Assembly: GCA_012845835.1 (NCBI GenBank)
Contig: JABAKD010000021.1
Span: 10,961,199 to 11,025,198, forward strand
Direction of reading: 5' to 3'
DNA: 64,000 bases
Source: Undaria pinnatifida
Lineage: Eukaryota; Sar; Phaeophyceae; Laminariales; Alariaceae
The notes under the pieces are model-generated. The model saw only the letters and a list, made by a program, of their open reading frames with translations. It searched no databases and was not told the DNA's origin. This document shows positions 33,590 to 45,197 of this stretch, piece after piece (the first letter of the stretch is position 1; every line of letters starts with the position of its first letter). The position numbers and the translations under genes are program-made.

Positions 33590-34240
33590 GTCCGTCGGGG
33601 GAACTACTGTCAGCAGGGCGAGGGCGACGGAGAACCTTGCCATCGTGGCTAGGAGGACGATCACACAGGCTAGGCGGGGTACAGGGCTATTCCCCCCTAT
33701 GGCGACGCCGGCGGATACCCGGACCCAACAGAGACCGGTTAACCGCACCATAGAAACTGCAGCACAACCAGCAGTTACGGCAACAGCCCAATCGCTATGC
33801 CCATTGCCGGCTAGGCGAGGACGGGGGAGGACCCTCCCGGCATGGATGCAGTCTAGGGTCATGGGAACAATCCCCAAACCGGGAGGTTTACAGCTACAGA
33901 CAGCAAATGGGGAGGAGTCGGAAACCGGTTGTCTTGGGCAGCAAGGAAGAAGAACCATATCACGGGCCACAGATTTTACAGCGGATGCGCCGACAAGTGC
34001 ATTACCGGCGATAGTGCCATTGCCGGTAGGGGACGTACAGCTTACGACGGCCCCGGCATGGACACCAGCCCGGACAGGGGGGTTGGCCCTTGCTGGAGGG
34101 GTCCGCCGGCATCAAACGCCGAGTGAGGCTCAACAGGAGGGGAATCAGACGCCTACGGAAAAAGGGAGATGCACAACGGAGGGAAGGCTGGCGATGGAGC
34201 GCGCGAGACGGACGACTCTCCCGGCAAGGGCTAACACAGA
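33590..34240 (+). repeat. Degenerate coding-type tandem repeat, about 190-200 bp
   Basis: Units recur near 33,613, 33,807, 34,020 and 34,185, each with a GGCGAGGRCGR-like block followed by CTYCCGGCATGG-like or TTGCCATCGTGG-like sequence. In translation these give RGRRRTLPSW, RGRGRTLPAW and similar. They probably encode a low-complexity N-terminal part of REL-LINE, but the frame is not open across all units. Confidence 0.5.
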
Positions 34241-35269
34241 GACAAGAGCACCGGGTGTTACACCAGAAGAGGTTCAGCAGCCCTCGTCGCGCCAACCGAT
34301 GGCGACGAGTGATAGGAACGTTTTCCCGTCTCCCCACACCAACGGGGCTCCGCAGAATAGGACAGCATCAGGCGATCGACAGTAGGAAGGTGTCCATCGC
34401 AGGTTCTGCCGCTGGTGGAACGCGAGAGTATGAATGCAGCGACACAAGGCCAAGGTGTCGCATCAAGCGGACCCCAGCAGTTGACGTCGCGTCGGTCGCT
34501 GCCAATGACGGGTGGGAATGCTCCCCCATCGCCCCGCATCATTGGGACTCGGAGGGATAGGGCAGCATCATGTGATCGGCCCTCGCCACGACCGACAACG
34601 CGGCCGAGGCACCGCTCGCCATCGCCCTGTGGAGGAAATATCATAATCACTCCGGCTTCGCTCCTACCAGCAATCTTAGGGCGCCGGCAGCGGTCCATCT
34701 CCCCTCCCGCAGGAGCACCGGTGCGCCCGCACCAACGGCTTCGGTTCACTTTTACCGAAAACATACAGAACCAGAGGACCTTGGTGCCTCGCAGAGACAA
34801 TCCAGCCGTCCAAGGCCGTAGCCCGCGCCCATCCGAAATGTGCCTACCCTTTTCGAGATTATAGCCAATGCCCGAGCGTGGAGCAACAGAGCAGAGGTGA
34901 GCGTGGCCGGTGCGCAGCTGGTATCAGGCCCCCAAGTGGTAAATGGGCTTGGTGGGAGATATTGCCTTCCTATCACTTGTCAACGTGCTGGGAGAGGGAC
35001 TACACGGAGACGGATCCCTTCGCCAATGGAGGTTGAAGGTGGGCACATCCATATTTAGCAACGTAGGACACGGCGTCGCCGTCATACTTGTGTCACCGGA
35101 GGCGTTGGTTTGGGTAGGAGGAGGGGTTCGATCCCTTCCCTTATCAGGAGAGGTCGAGGAGGCGAGGTAGCGCCCACGGAGAACGGGAGGACGAGCGATG
35201 GACCCTCCCACTCCCCTCTGTTAATGAATGAAGCAGTTCCCGCACCTCAAAATTTCCGTCGTGCAGCCG

Positions 35270-35884
35270 GAAGCTCCGCCCAGCCGAAGATTCTATGCGG
35301 GTCCACACCTGAAAGGACCCAACAGGGTTATCAGGCTTTCCCTTCCAGCGACGATGTCCATGGTATGCCATCGAACATGGCACTAAGGTTTCGTGACTCG
35401 AGTTTCTGTTCCCAAGATGCACGTCGTGGAGCGAACAGCTTTGTTCGGGGGGGTCTTTTAGGGCCGGGAACATCTACGAGGACTAGTAGGATAGCAAGCA
35501 ATCCTACCCCCATGCCACCGGGCGCGACACCGGGCTCTCGGGACTCAAGTCACCGGTGTCAAGACGCTCGATGCGCAATAAGTACTTCCTTCCGGAGGGG
35601 GGGAGTTGGGGAGCCTACACTTACGCGCAGTCAGCAGGGGTACCACGCGACCTTTGCAGGCGGTGGCAATCAGTGTGAGGCAATGTCTTCCCACCTTCTG
35701 CCATTGGGCGCAGCACCGACCTTCCGGCACTCCAGATTGACGCCTCAAGACGCTCGTCTCGCCGGCGGAAACCTTGTCCGAATGAGACCCTTGCGGGGCC
35801 AAACAACTCTTAGCAGCCAGCAGGAGTGTCGGACGACGCTCGGCGGTGGCGGAGCTCATGGCAGAATAGGGTCTGGGCTTCTCC
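35270..35884 (+). repeat. Coding-type tandem repeat before the assembly gap
   Basis: One frame is open from 35,110 to the gap. It contains repeated segments RTQQGYQAF, RSQQGYHATF and SSQQECRTTL, and CSQDARRGAN, RCQDARCAIS and TPQDARLAGG, spaced about 150-190 bases apart. The gap begins inside a unit, so the number of units in the genome is probably larger than shown. Confidence 0.65.
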
Positions 35885-36384
35885 NNNNNNNNNNNNNNNN
35901 NNNNNNNNNNNNNNNNNNNNNNNNNNNNNNNNNNNNNNNNNNNNNNNNNNNNNNNNNNNNNNNNNNNNNNNNNNNNNNNNNNNNNNNNNNNNNNNNNNNN
36001 NNNNNNNNNNNNNNNNNNNNNNNNNNNNNNNNNNNNNNNNNNNNNNNNNNNNNNNNNNNNNNNNNNNNNNNNNNNNNNNNNNNNNNNNNNNNNNNNNNNN
36101 NNNNNNNNNNNNNNNNNNNNNNNNNNNNNNNNNNNNNNNNNNNNNNNNNNNNNNNNNNNNNNNNNNNNNNNNNNNNNNNNNNNNNNNNNNNNNNNNNNNN
36201 NNNNNNNNNNNNNNNNNNNNNNNNNNNNNNNNNNNNNNNNNNNNNNNNNNNNNNNNNNNNNNNNNNNNNNNNNNNNNNNNNNNNNNNNNNNNNNNNNNNN
36301 NNNNNNNNNNNNNNNNNNNNNNNNNNNNNNNNNNNNNNNNNNNNNNNNNNNNNNNNNNNNNNNNNNNNNNNNNNNNNNNNNNNN
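35885..36384. other. Assembly gap of 500 N
   Basis: Exactly 500 undetermined bases, a length often used as a placeholder. The real size is unknown. Confidence 0.99.
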
Positions 36385-36850
36385 GCGTGAACCGTCGGGT
36401 CCCAGAACGGATTTGAGGCAGGGAACGAGCTGCCTCCCTCCCCGACGGCAGCGGGGGTAACACCCGAAGGAACAAACCCGGCGCTGGAGAGTGACTCGTT
36501 AGCAGCGGGAGTAACACAACCGGAAGGAGCAGCCCCGGCGTCTGAAGGTGACTCGAGGGTAATGGGGTAGGCGGAACCAGGAGGCGCCGCTTATGTATCC
36601 GTGGAGAACACCCTCATGGCCGAACAAGGGGATGTCACGGTGGCGGGACCCTTTTCCTCCCGCTCTGAGCCAGCCCAGTGCCACCCTAGTGGAGGTGAGG
36701 GGCACGGCGGAAGGAACGGGCCCGGCACGGGAGAGCGACCCTTCAGCAGCGGGCGTGGCGCCACCGGAAGGTGCAACTCTAGCGTCAGAAGGTGACCCGG
36801 GGGGGAGGGAGCAGACAGAGCCAGGAGGTGCTGTATCTGTTGCCACGGAA
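36385..36850 (+). repeat. Coding-type tandem repeat after the assembly gap
   Basis: Units carry GGAGTAACACAACCGGAAGG (or GGGGGTAACACCCGAAGGAA, or GCGTGGCGCCACCGGAAGGT) followed by a GAAGGTGACTCG-like block. In translation they read GVTPEGTNPALESDS, GVTQPEGAAPASEGDS and GVAPPEGATLASEGDPG. They lie at the start of the polyprotein frame. Confidence 0.65.
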
Positions 36851-39800
36851 AACTCCCGAACTGCCGAAAACAGGGAGGTGACGGCGCCGGGACACTCGGG
36901 CGCGCCCCCAACACAGCCCAGCGTCACCCCAGCAACATCGAGAGCGACTGCGTCTATGCCCACTGGTGCAGTAGAGGGTGGGAGAAGCACAAGAGGCAGA
37001 CGAGGTCGACCGCGCGGATCCGGAAGAGGAACACGAGCGACGACAACTGGGAGAGGAGCCACCACGAACCGGGGGCGAATCCCTCGACATGGAAGCGGCG
37101 AGGTTCCCTCGGCCCCTGCCGAAGGAAGGGTTGACAGTGGAGAGAGGGAGGGCGGGGACGGAGAGGGAGGAGGGTCAGCACCAGGGAGCGTAACGCAACT
37201 TCTCGCTTTCATTGCAGACGACCACAGCAATACGAGCTGTGGGGGCTGTAAAACAACAATTTCTCGGGGACACCGAGTGGTGGGGTTGCCCTGTGGACGT
37301 CAACATGCAACGCATGCGCGGTGGGTGGTGAATGCGGTCGGACGAGGCGGGGCGCAGGCATCGTTTCTCTGCGGAGCAAGAGGATGCACAATCCGCCATG
37401 GAAGACGGGAAGCAATAGAAGCGGCAGTTCAGGCCGATCCTGGACTACGCGTGACGGCAGCGGGACTCCGGGGAAAACCTGACGATGGCGAGGGAGAGCG
37501 CAGGGATGGCCTCTACAATCTCTAAGACCAAAAGACATTGGGAATTGCAGGACCGCTCGATGATGTCCCTCTTGAGAACCTCCAACAACGCTTCGCCACT
37601 GTTGTCAAAGTGCAGCCGAGGCTGGCTACTGCCCACGCCAAGCTTATCATCCATGTGTTTGGCCTCCTCAATCACGCCTTGGGAGACCATCGCCAATCCA
37701 CACAATCGGAGACGCCGCAATCACTGCAGAAGTCAATCAAGTTGTGGTACATCCTCCCAGCTCTACTGCACTCGCAGGGTGGCGGAATGATACGGCGTGA
37801 GAGGTATGCGTCTGCCGAACGCAGTGACCTCACCCTCTTGCTCCCGTGGTTATTGGAGTATACCCATCGAACATCGACGAGGCAAATCGGCCAAGCCCGT
37901 GAAGAGACAGACGCTGATATGTTCAAGAGGGCATCATCAGCATGCAGCCATCGAGGGGGGGTGACTGTGGCAGCACGCAAGCCTCCTCGCGGAACCGCGC
38001 GCGCCGGGGAACGAGGAAACGTGGGAGCGCGTAAAAGCGAAGTTCCCGGCGGAGAACCAGGCCTGCATCTCCGAAGCTGCAGCGGCAGCGGTGGCAGCAA
38101 GTCCCTTCGACCAGAAGGAAGGTAGTGTACCCAACTGGCGCCCGGAGGAAGAGTTTGATCCACAGGTGGCCCTCGAGGTCATCAATTCTCGCAACGTCTT
38201 ATCAGGCGCGGGAAGCGACGGTCTGTGATTCTCGCACTTGACGTCAATGATCAGGACTGGCTTTGGGTGCGAAAAACTCGGAGCTGGCATTGAAGCCTTC
38301 TGGAGAAGAATAATGGGTGATCCAAACGCCTTCCCGCCTGAATTCTGGCAGCTTTTTTTGCAATCCGACCTCATTGCCCTGGGTGAAAAATGCCGCCCCG
38401 TGTGCGTGCGGATGACGTGGAGGCGGCGTATTGCGGCCGGAATCATGCGGCAATGGCGACCACCGCTGGAGGAGGCCAACCGCGAAGCGCGACAGTTTGG
38501 AGTCGGAGTACGAGGGGGGGTGGAACAGGTAGCGCTACGCGCAAGAGTGCATCACGAGGCAAAAAACTGGCTCATCCTCACCGATTGCTCCAACGCATTC
38601 AACACAGTGAAGTGGACTGCTATGCTAGTGGAGGCAGCCACTTGCGTGCCAGCGCTTACACCGTTCGTGGCAAAATGTTACGGCGAGATGTCTGCGCCCG
38701 TGTTTTTTCAGATGGAATCGGGAGAAAGGTGGAAGATCGACTGCTCCAGCGGGGTGCAACAAGAGGATGCCATGGGACCGGCGTTGTTCTGCATGCCGCT
38801 TCTACCTGTGCTGAAGCGGACACGGGCGGAGTTCGAGCCAGGAGGTGTAGAGGCATTCGCCTACCTAGATGATAGTAGCATCGGAATGATGGAAATTACA
38901 CCCGATACTGTGGAAGTGGTACCCTTTTTCCAGCGTGAGCTGTCCAACATCGGAATTGTGATCAACCCGAGCAAAACGGTCGCCCTGCCCTCAAAGGGGC
39001 ACGTGCCTACGCCGGAACAAATCACCCTTCTTGAAGGCATTGGCGTCAGCATTGATGAACGTGGTGAGGTTAAGGTGGTGGGGGTGCCCATCGGCACAGA
39101 TGAGTACGCGAGGGAGAGCGCAATGGAGATAGTCCGAAACGGGGGAGTGGAGCAACTCGCGCGGATGTTGTCGCGCATGCTGGACAAGCAATCAGCCAAC
39201 CTGATTGCCACCGGCTCAATGATCCAACGGACATCCTACCCTGAACGCGTGATGGACCCAGAACTATTGCTGGCTGCATGCAAAAAAGCAGATGGCAACG
39301 CCTTGTAGATGCTGGAGAAATTGCTCCATCTCCCGGGGGAAGCACAAGGATCGTCGTTCTTCGCAGACGGGTGCCCGACAAACATGTTGACCCTGCAACC
39401 CCATCAACAGGCGCAGGCGAGCCTGTCCACGGGGGGCGGAGGGTTTGGGCTGTCATCGGCTGAAGCCCGGAGGATGTTAGCATCCGTTGGGATCTTGGTG
39501 GCGACGGTGCCAGAGGTGCTTGCTGACCTATCCGGCGCAATAGGGAACAAGGTCTGGAGGGTGCTGCCCGATTCTGACCTCGGGCGGCGCATCTGGAACA
39601 ACGTCAGGGACCTGCGCGATGTGCATGGGGTTTCAAATGAGGCCATGGCGAACATCGCGCCGGAAAGCTGGCGGGACAGAGCCTTCAGAGCAAGAGAGCC
39701 AGATGTCTCGGGGCAATCAATTGCAGACGTGCTTCCTGCACACGACGCCGAAACTAACAGCTCCAGCAAAGCGCAGCATAGACTGGATAAAGTGGTAAAC

Positions 39801-40750
39801 CGAGTACCTTATGAGAGGTACGTCTCTTCGCTGGACCAGCTCCCCGAGACGAGGCCCCAGCGAGACACAAGCAAATCTCAAGGCGAGAAGGAGACACGAG
39901 ACTTGGCCAAGGCCCGGCAACGGAGTCAATCGGGATCAGGGGCTACCGCCTTCCTAAGGGCGAGGCCTGTATACTCAGCTAGAACCATCCCTGCATCAGA
40001 GTTCGTGACTGCGGGGAAGAGATTTCTGGGGATAGAGAGATTCCTGGCGGCGAGATGCCCATGCTGCGGTGAAGCGGAGGTAAATACGCGACATGCATGA
40101 TTGTGTCACCGAGCGGACGCGCAAGTGAACCAGCACCAACCCCTTGTGCACGCGCCCTCCCGCACCCTAAGAGGATGTCCATCCACCACCAGGTGGAAAG
40201 AGGAGCTACATTCCACGCAGACAGGGATTTGCGAATGGACATCGTGATTAAGGCAGGTGAACTAAGAGATGCTACGGCACCGGAGTATCGCGACAAGTCT
40301 CCTCGACGTGACGTATGCGGACCCACAAGAAGGGGTCCACAAGCGGGCAGAAAGCGCGGATCGAAACAAATCATCGGCTTCCACTTCCGAGGCGCGCAAG
40401 CGCAATCACGACGCTCGTCCGGGACAGGTGTCGTTCGACGAGAACGCAGCTACAAACTCGCCACCCTTGCGGTGGAAAGCTTTGGGCGCCTCGGGAAAGA
40501 ATGCAGCGACCTGATAGATCACGTGGCGGCAAGTATCGTTGGAGGAACGGACGCATCGTCCCTAGCGCGGGAAGACGTGTGCAAGGAGCGACTATTCCAA
40601 ACCATCTCTGTGACCACTCAGGTCGCGATTTCGCGCAGCGTTCATCGATATAGGCTATCTCTGAGATATCGTCAGGCCGCGAGGGGGAAGGAGAAAGAAT
40701 CGGGAGGACTACGGCCACTGGCTTGGGGTGGCAATGTTGATGAGGACTAA
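36593..40750 (+). pseudogene. REL-LINE polyprotein (zinc finger, RT, CCHC, endonuclease)
   Basis: Domains in order: a repetitive acidic N-terminus; a RING-like finger at about 37,230-37,390 (CGGC, then CGRQHATH, then CGARGC, with a Trp where a Cys is usual); a helical linker; and the reverse transcriptase at about 38,240-39,250. The reverse transcriptase keeps LTDCSNAFNTVKW (first Asp), GVQQEDAMGPALF (a GVQQGDPLGP equivalent) and AYLDDSS (catalytic YLDD). A thumb follows, then the knuckle CPCCGEAEVNTRHA near 40,060, and RMDIVI with LLDVTYADP near 40,230-40,320, a restriction-like endonuclease signature. In-frame stops lie at 37,523, 38,226, 39,306 and 40,098, with frameshifts near 37,980, 40,170, 40,295 and 40,435. 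The final TAA is at 40,748. Not functional as it stands. Confidence 0.75.
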
Positions 40751-41635
40751 GGTAGACTCTCAGCTAAAACATACATGGGGAAAGGAAATAGTAGACAAAA
40801 GGAGAAGATGTGGGAAAATGAAGTGGGCAAATAGTTGGCGGAAGGAGGGGGTGTGGTATTGAGGGTGTGTGCTAACGTTATTAACGATTGCTTTATGAAC
40901 GGGTATCGGTAGCACCAGCACCGGTACCGGTAAGCGGATTGATCCCGGAGAAAAAATGACGTGATCGTCGCTCGAGGCGCGGCAGCAGCAGGTACCGGTG
41001 GGGTTGGGGCCGCAGACTCGTTCGGATCACTGCTGTGATGGGGCACAGCTGTCGCCTCCATGCTGGTGTTTAAACCGGTGCCCTTTGCGGGTGAATGTTG
41101 TTCACCAGACGGGATGATAATTTTAGAGTTTGGTACTATTTTTAGGCGTTCCCCGTAGGGGGTGTGGTATGCAACGTACCCCCGGTGATAAAGTGATGGT
41201 TGAAAAACGAGACAAGAATATATCACCGGGTGTGCTCATGTAGGGGGGGGTTATCTAAGGGGGGGGTGTTTTCTTCCGTGTTATACGGAATGCATTAAAC
41301 AATCAATACTTGTTATAGTGTGAGTTAACGTTTGGAGTGGGCTTCTTGGGTCTACCGGGTTCGTACGCAAGTTCCTGTGTACTCCCTGTGTATGCGGCAG
41401 GCCAGGGGAGGTCCAGCCCAGGCCTGATGCTCGGGCTGCTAATGCTGTCGAGTCATTATGGAACATGCTGTGGACGTCGATCACTACTGTTCCGAAGTGA
41501 TTTCTCTTCTGCTCTTGGTGTAATGCAAGTATGACTCGCTTTCTTAACAGGATGTTCCTTAAATGCGGGCGCCCACTGTATGCTCCCACCAAGTAATTAG
41601 TAACGTGAACACAACATCAACCACCACAACAACAA
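40751..41635. other. REL-LINE 3' region and unassigned sequence
   Basis: After the polyprotein stop comes non-coding sequence with ACCAGCACCGGTACCGGTAA and TTCCCCGTAGGGGGTG, which can fold back. It probably forms the 3' untranslated region, to about 41,250. From there to 41,635 I recognise nothing. A 104-codon minus-strand frame at 41,281-41,592 has ordinary composition but no known motif. Confidence 0.4.
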
Positions 41636-41970
41636 CTAGACACGCCTGGGTCAGGCGAAGGGTCTATTGACCAGAGATTTTCTCCCCTTGGCCCAAGGGG
41701 GGCTGGTCTACACCGTTCAGGTGCTAATAGAGATAGATAAGTTGTTCATATATACGCAAACCACGAGAAGTGATCATCTCGTTTCCCCGGATCCCCATTC
41801 AACATCCATAATAAGAACGAATGGAAGCCCCTGCGCCATACGATCCATTACACTCGCTCATCGGGTCCTCAACGGTAAATCACCGCAATTGAGGTCAGCT
41901 ATCATCACTTATCATCACCACTCATGACCACTCTCTGGTGCGCTACTGTCCGCAATGCCCGCAAAAACGA
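41636..41970 (+). repeat. Hairpin-rich repeat, unit 1
   Basis: Starts CTAGACACGCCTGGGTCAGG. Perfect short stems lie at 41,643-41,657 (CGCCT/AGGCG), 41,661-41,672 (GGTC/GACC), 41,684-41,700 (CCCCTT/AAGGGG) and 41,764-41,781 (CGAGA/TCTCG). Later blocks are CATTCAACATCCAT, ACTCGCTCATCGGGTCCTCA and ACTCTCTGGTGCGCTACTGT. CAACAACAAC precedes the unit. No open frame is conserved with unit 2, which argues for a structured or RNA-based element. Confidence 0.7.
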
Positions 41971-42022
41971 ATGAAAATCCTTGATTTATAACTTCGGTGT
42001 GTTCACCTGAGTTATCGATAAC

Positions 42023-42356
42023 TCTAGACACGCCTGGGTCAGGCGGGGTCTATTGACCAGAAATTGTCCCCTCTTGGCCTAAGTGGGACTGGGCTACACA
42101 ATTCAGTCAGGTACTAACAGAGGATAGATAGAGATAAGCTGTGTATATTCAACCCGAGAAGGGATAATCTCGCATCCCCTGAATCCTATTCAACATCCAT
42201 AAGAACGAATGGAAACCCCTCCACCACAATATCCATGACCCTCTGGTATACATTAAACTCGCTCATCGGATCCTCAACGGCAAATCACCGCAATTAAGGT
42301 CAGCTATCATCAATGATCACCACTCATGATCACTCTCTGGTGCGCTACTGTGCACA
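42023..42356 (+). repeat. Hairpin-rich repeat, unit 2
   Basis: A direct, diverged copy of unit 1. It keeps the CGCCT/AGGCG, GGTC/GACC and CGAGA/TCTCG stems unchanged and a weaker third stem, and it ends at CTCTCTGGTGCGCTACTGTG. A CAA-rich tail follows (42,357-42,395), like the one before unit 1. About 50 bases separate the two units. Confidence 0.7.
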
Positions 42357-42479
42357 AACAACAACAACAACGACAACAACAACAACAACAGAACCAGGTT
42401 TGGAAAAATGAATACCAAAATGTGTAGCAACCAGGTGACCTCTACGTACATTATATAATAATGGTACATATCGCCTAGA

Positions 42480-43595
42480 CCTAGCACCGCGCGTATAACA
42501 AGCCCCTACATATCTTTGATCTCACAGCCGGAGTGTATTTGAATATTATTTGTGACCTAAACCTCCTAACCCCCCCCCCCCCCCCCCCCCCCTCCCTTCT
42601 CGCTCTCCCATGCTCGAACAACCCACCTAATATCGAAACCCGCCAGATTAATAAACACTTCACGCACTGGATATCACCTCATTATCTTTCTAGAGCCATC
42701 CATGCCGCTGCTCCCCCCCCCCCCCCCCCGCCCCGAACGCCCCCTTCTTCCCCACCACCCGCACCATTGTCTAGATCTAGCACCACCCGTATAACAAACC
42801 CCTCACCTAAAACCCTTCCTTTTCCCCCCCCCACCCCCCGCCCCCTCCTCCCCCCCCCCCCCCCCCGCCCCCACCCCCCCACCTCCCCAACCCCCCCACC
42901 CCATCCCACCCCACCACCTCGAACACTTCGCCCTCTCTCTACTCACTGATTGTACGACTTACCCCAGGATATACATGATAAACTGATGCATTATTTCCAA
43001 AACCGTCACATTTATCCCCTCAAAATAATGTGTAGTTTCCACGCACAGATTGAGCTGCCTCACACGCCCCACCCCCGCCCCACCCCCCCCCCCCAATGAT
43101 AAACTGGTGCATTTTTATTTTATTTTATTTTTCCCAAAACCGTCAGATTTATTCCCTTATAAGGATTTATAGCTTCCACGCACAAATTGCCCGCCCGTCC
43201 GCCCCCCCCCCCCCCCCTTCCCCCCCCCTCCAACCCCGCTCGCTTTTGATCAAAACCAGGCCCCCACGTCCTTCAAAACTCCGCCCCCCCCTCACCGGAT
43301 TAGATTCGACTTACAGGATTCACTTGATAAACGGATACATTTCCCTCCACAGCTGTCAGATTTTGTCCCCCTCAGAAACGGGTTTTATAATTTCCGCGCA
43401 CAGACTGACTAACATCACCCTGTTGACCCTGATAGCTACACTGTAGTTGTAAGGAGAGTCGCCGACCTATATCCTTGATGAGGCCACACAACTCGTAATA
43501 CGCGCGATCGGAGTATCACACACAGCTTGCAAAGATGAGTTTCGACGAAATCTTCGATCTCACAGCTGGAGTGTATTTTAATTTTTTATTACTTC
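42480..43595 (-). repeat. R1 family repeat, copy 8 (inverted)
   Basis: Read on the minus strand from 43,595: a TA-containing run, ACACTCCAGCTGTGAGATCG, the left block, and G-rich sub-units with G homopolymers (C runs on the plus strand near 42,572-42,592, 42,713-42,729 and 42,850-42,866). A second CACTCCGGCTGTGAGATCAA appears near 42,535, so the left motif is present at both ends of this copy. The order matches 21.60-22.44 kb. Confidence 0.7.
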
Positions 43596-44424
43596 GAAGT
43601 ATATAGTAGTGCGTGCAATGAGCTTATATCAGTGTCCTGGCTTGAACTTTCCCCGGTGCAATTAGAAGACATGCACCACGAGCAAGCTTCACACGGACTC
43701 AAAACGGTTTTGGACGCCGGCAGAGGTGGATGGATGGCATAAATAGGGGCCTTCACAGTCCCCCCCTCGCGGCCGAAATCGGATCGTCGTTGGTGGTGGG
43801 CGAGGGTCAAACGTCTACTAGCACACACCACAAAGTGCACACGTACATACAAGAGACGTAGTACATAAAGAGTATTTAATTTGAAAAAATCCACGCTGTG
43901 GGCACACGTTCTTGGAATTTTCTCACTCGCACCTGCCCACAGCTCGCCCGTTAGATAGGGAGATCGTCGCTTCGTTCCGAATTATGCTCCTCATTACAAT
44001 CAGACCACCCAGCGTTTCTGCTTGTAGCTGAGCGGGAGCGAAAGGGCACATGAACACACGGTCGAGTGAATGACCGTTGATGCCCAGGAAGCGTGCACAG
44101 CGGCGCCGTTCACTACTCAGAGGATTGGCTGGAGCGTCTCTGCAGCACGAAGAGCTCCAACGACGCTGGAAATGGTGTATGTGCATGTGGTGGGAATCTG
44201 GTACACGCGACTTTGTCAGCACGTGCACCTCACACCCAGCTGTAGTTTCCAATAATGTGCTTCACAACGACATTTTTCTTTCAATCTGGCAACCTCGGAC
44301 AGAGCATGTGATGACCTACTGTGTAGATCATCATCTAGCTGGGTCCTTTTCGGCCGTTATGGATATTATTATGTTGTGTGAACAAGGCATTGCGTGGGGA
44401 CACAGACAGGGTGTCGGTGCTGGG
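43596..44424. other. No assignable gene, 43.6-44.4 kb
   Basis: Frames on both strands (for example 43,923-44,252 minus and 44,077-44,454 plus) lack recognisable motifs. No RNA gene or named repeat was found. Confidence 0.35.
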
Positions 44425-44790
44425 AAGGCCTGGGAAGGTCGCCTACCTCCTTGATTCATGGCGGCTGAGATATCCTCCGTTCTTCGTTCGTTGTTCCAAA
44501 ACATCACCCATGATGAAGACCAGATATCGCACGCTAAGTATGGAAATCACACTCATCGATCAGGGGTGCAATGCTTTCACTGTGAAAGCATCGACTATTA
44601 ATAGTTGGTATGTTCGATCAAAATCATTTTCGATCGATCTTACAGCGATGAAGTGCATTTTTTTCTTTTTCGCTTAATATGTGGGAACCAAATAATAAGA
44701 GAGAGCCACGACACTTTACATGACACATCATGCAATTCATCGAAGAGAGCTGACACCGCGTCATTTCTTACCTATTATTGTATATTACAA
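44425..44790 (+). repeat. Diverged duplication, unit 1
   Basis: AAGGTCGCCTACCTCCTTGA, ATCCTCCGTTCTTCGTTCGT, GAAAGCATCGACTATTAATA and CATGACACATCATGCAATTC appear in the same order at 45.20-45.47 kb. Confidence 0.65.
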
Positions 44791-45197
44791 ATCTACGTAT
44801 AGCACTACAAAACATTAGCCCACCTTGAACAGACGCAGATATATGCAGATCGCAGGTGTATACTAATAATATGATACGACAATAAAGGATTTCACCAAAG
44901 CATCCACAAGTTGGAAACGGGGTCGAAGATGCAGCTGTTCGAACAGACAAAAAGGAGAGGCTATAGATTCCCCACCCTCCCAAATATGCTAAGACGCGCC
45001 CCGTGCAAGACGTAAAACTCTGCAATGGAGCTCACAACGATGAAAGCTCGAGATTGAGTCTGTACACTTGCGATATACCAACAAAACAGCAGTCGGGCTA
45101 AGAAAACGCGAAGGGCTAGGCAACTGAGCGCGAGTATGTGCTGCCGACGACGCCAATTGTGGAGTTGTTGTTGCGTGGGGGCACACAGCATCGGTGA

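Larger units (their letters stand above)
33300..41250 (+). mobile_element. REL-LINE copy 1 (restriction-like endonuclease type)
   Basis: A GC-richer block compared with its surroundings. It has a repetitive 5' region (33.3-36.5 kb), a broken polyprotein frame (36.59-40.75 kb) and a non-coding 3' part (to about 41.25 kb). Comparison with the minus-strand copy at 54.3-61.95 kb confirms the reverse transcriptase and C-terminal domains. No LTRs were found. The combination of reverse transcriptase, CCHC knuckle and a DVTYADP block is that of the R2/R4/CRE-like group of non-LTR elements, which usually insert at specific sites. The 5' and 3' limits are estimates; no target-site duplication was found. 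Confidence 0.65.

Noticed and set aside
41281..41592. 104-codon minus-strand frame
   Set aside because: Ordinary composition but no recognisable family; it lies between two repeat elements and may belong to an unknown one.
42533..42949. Proline-rich protein
   Set aside because: It is the complement of G homopolymers in the inverted R1 copy.
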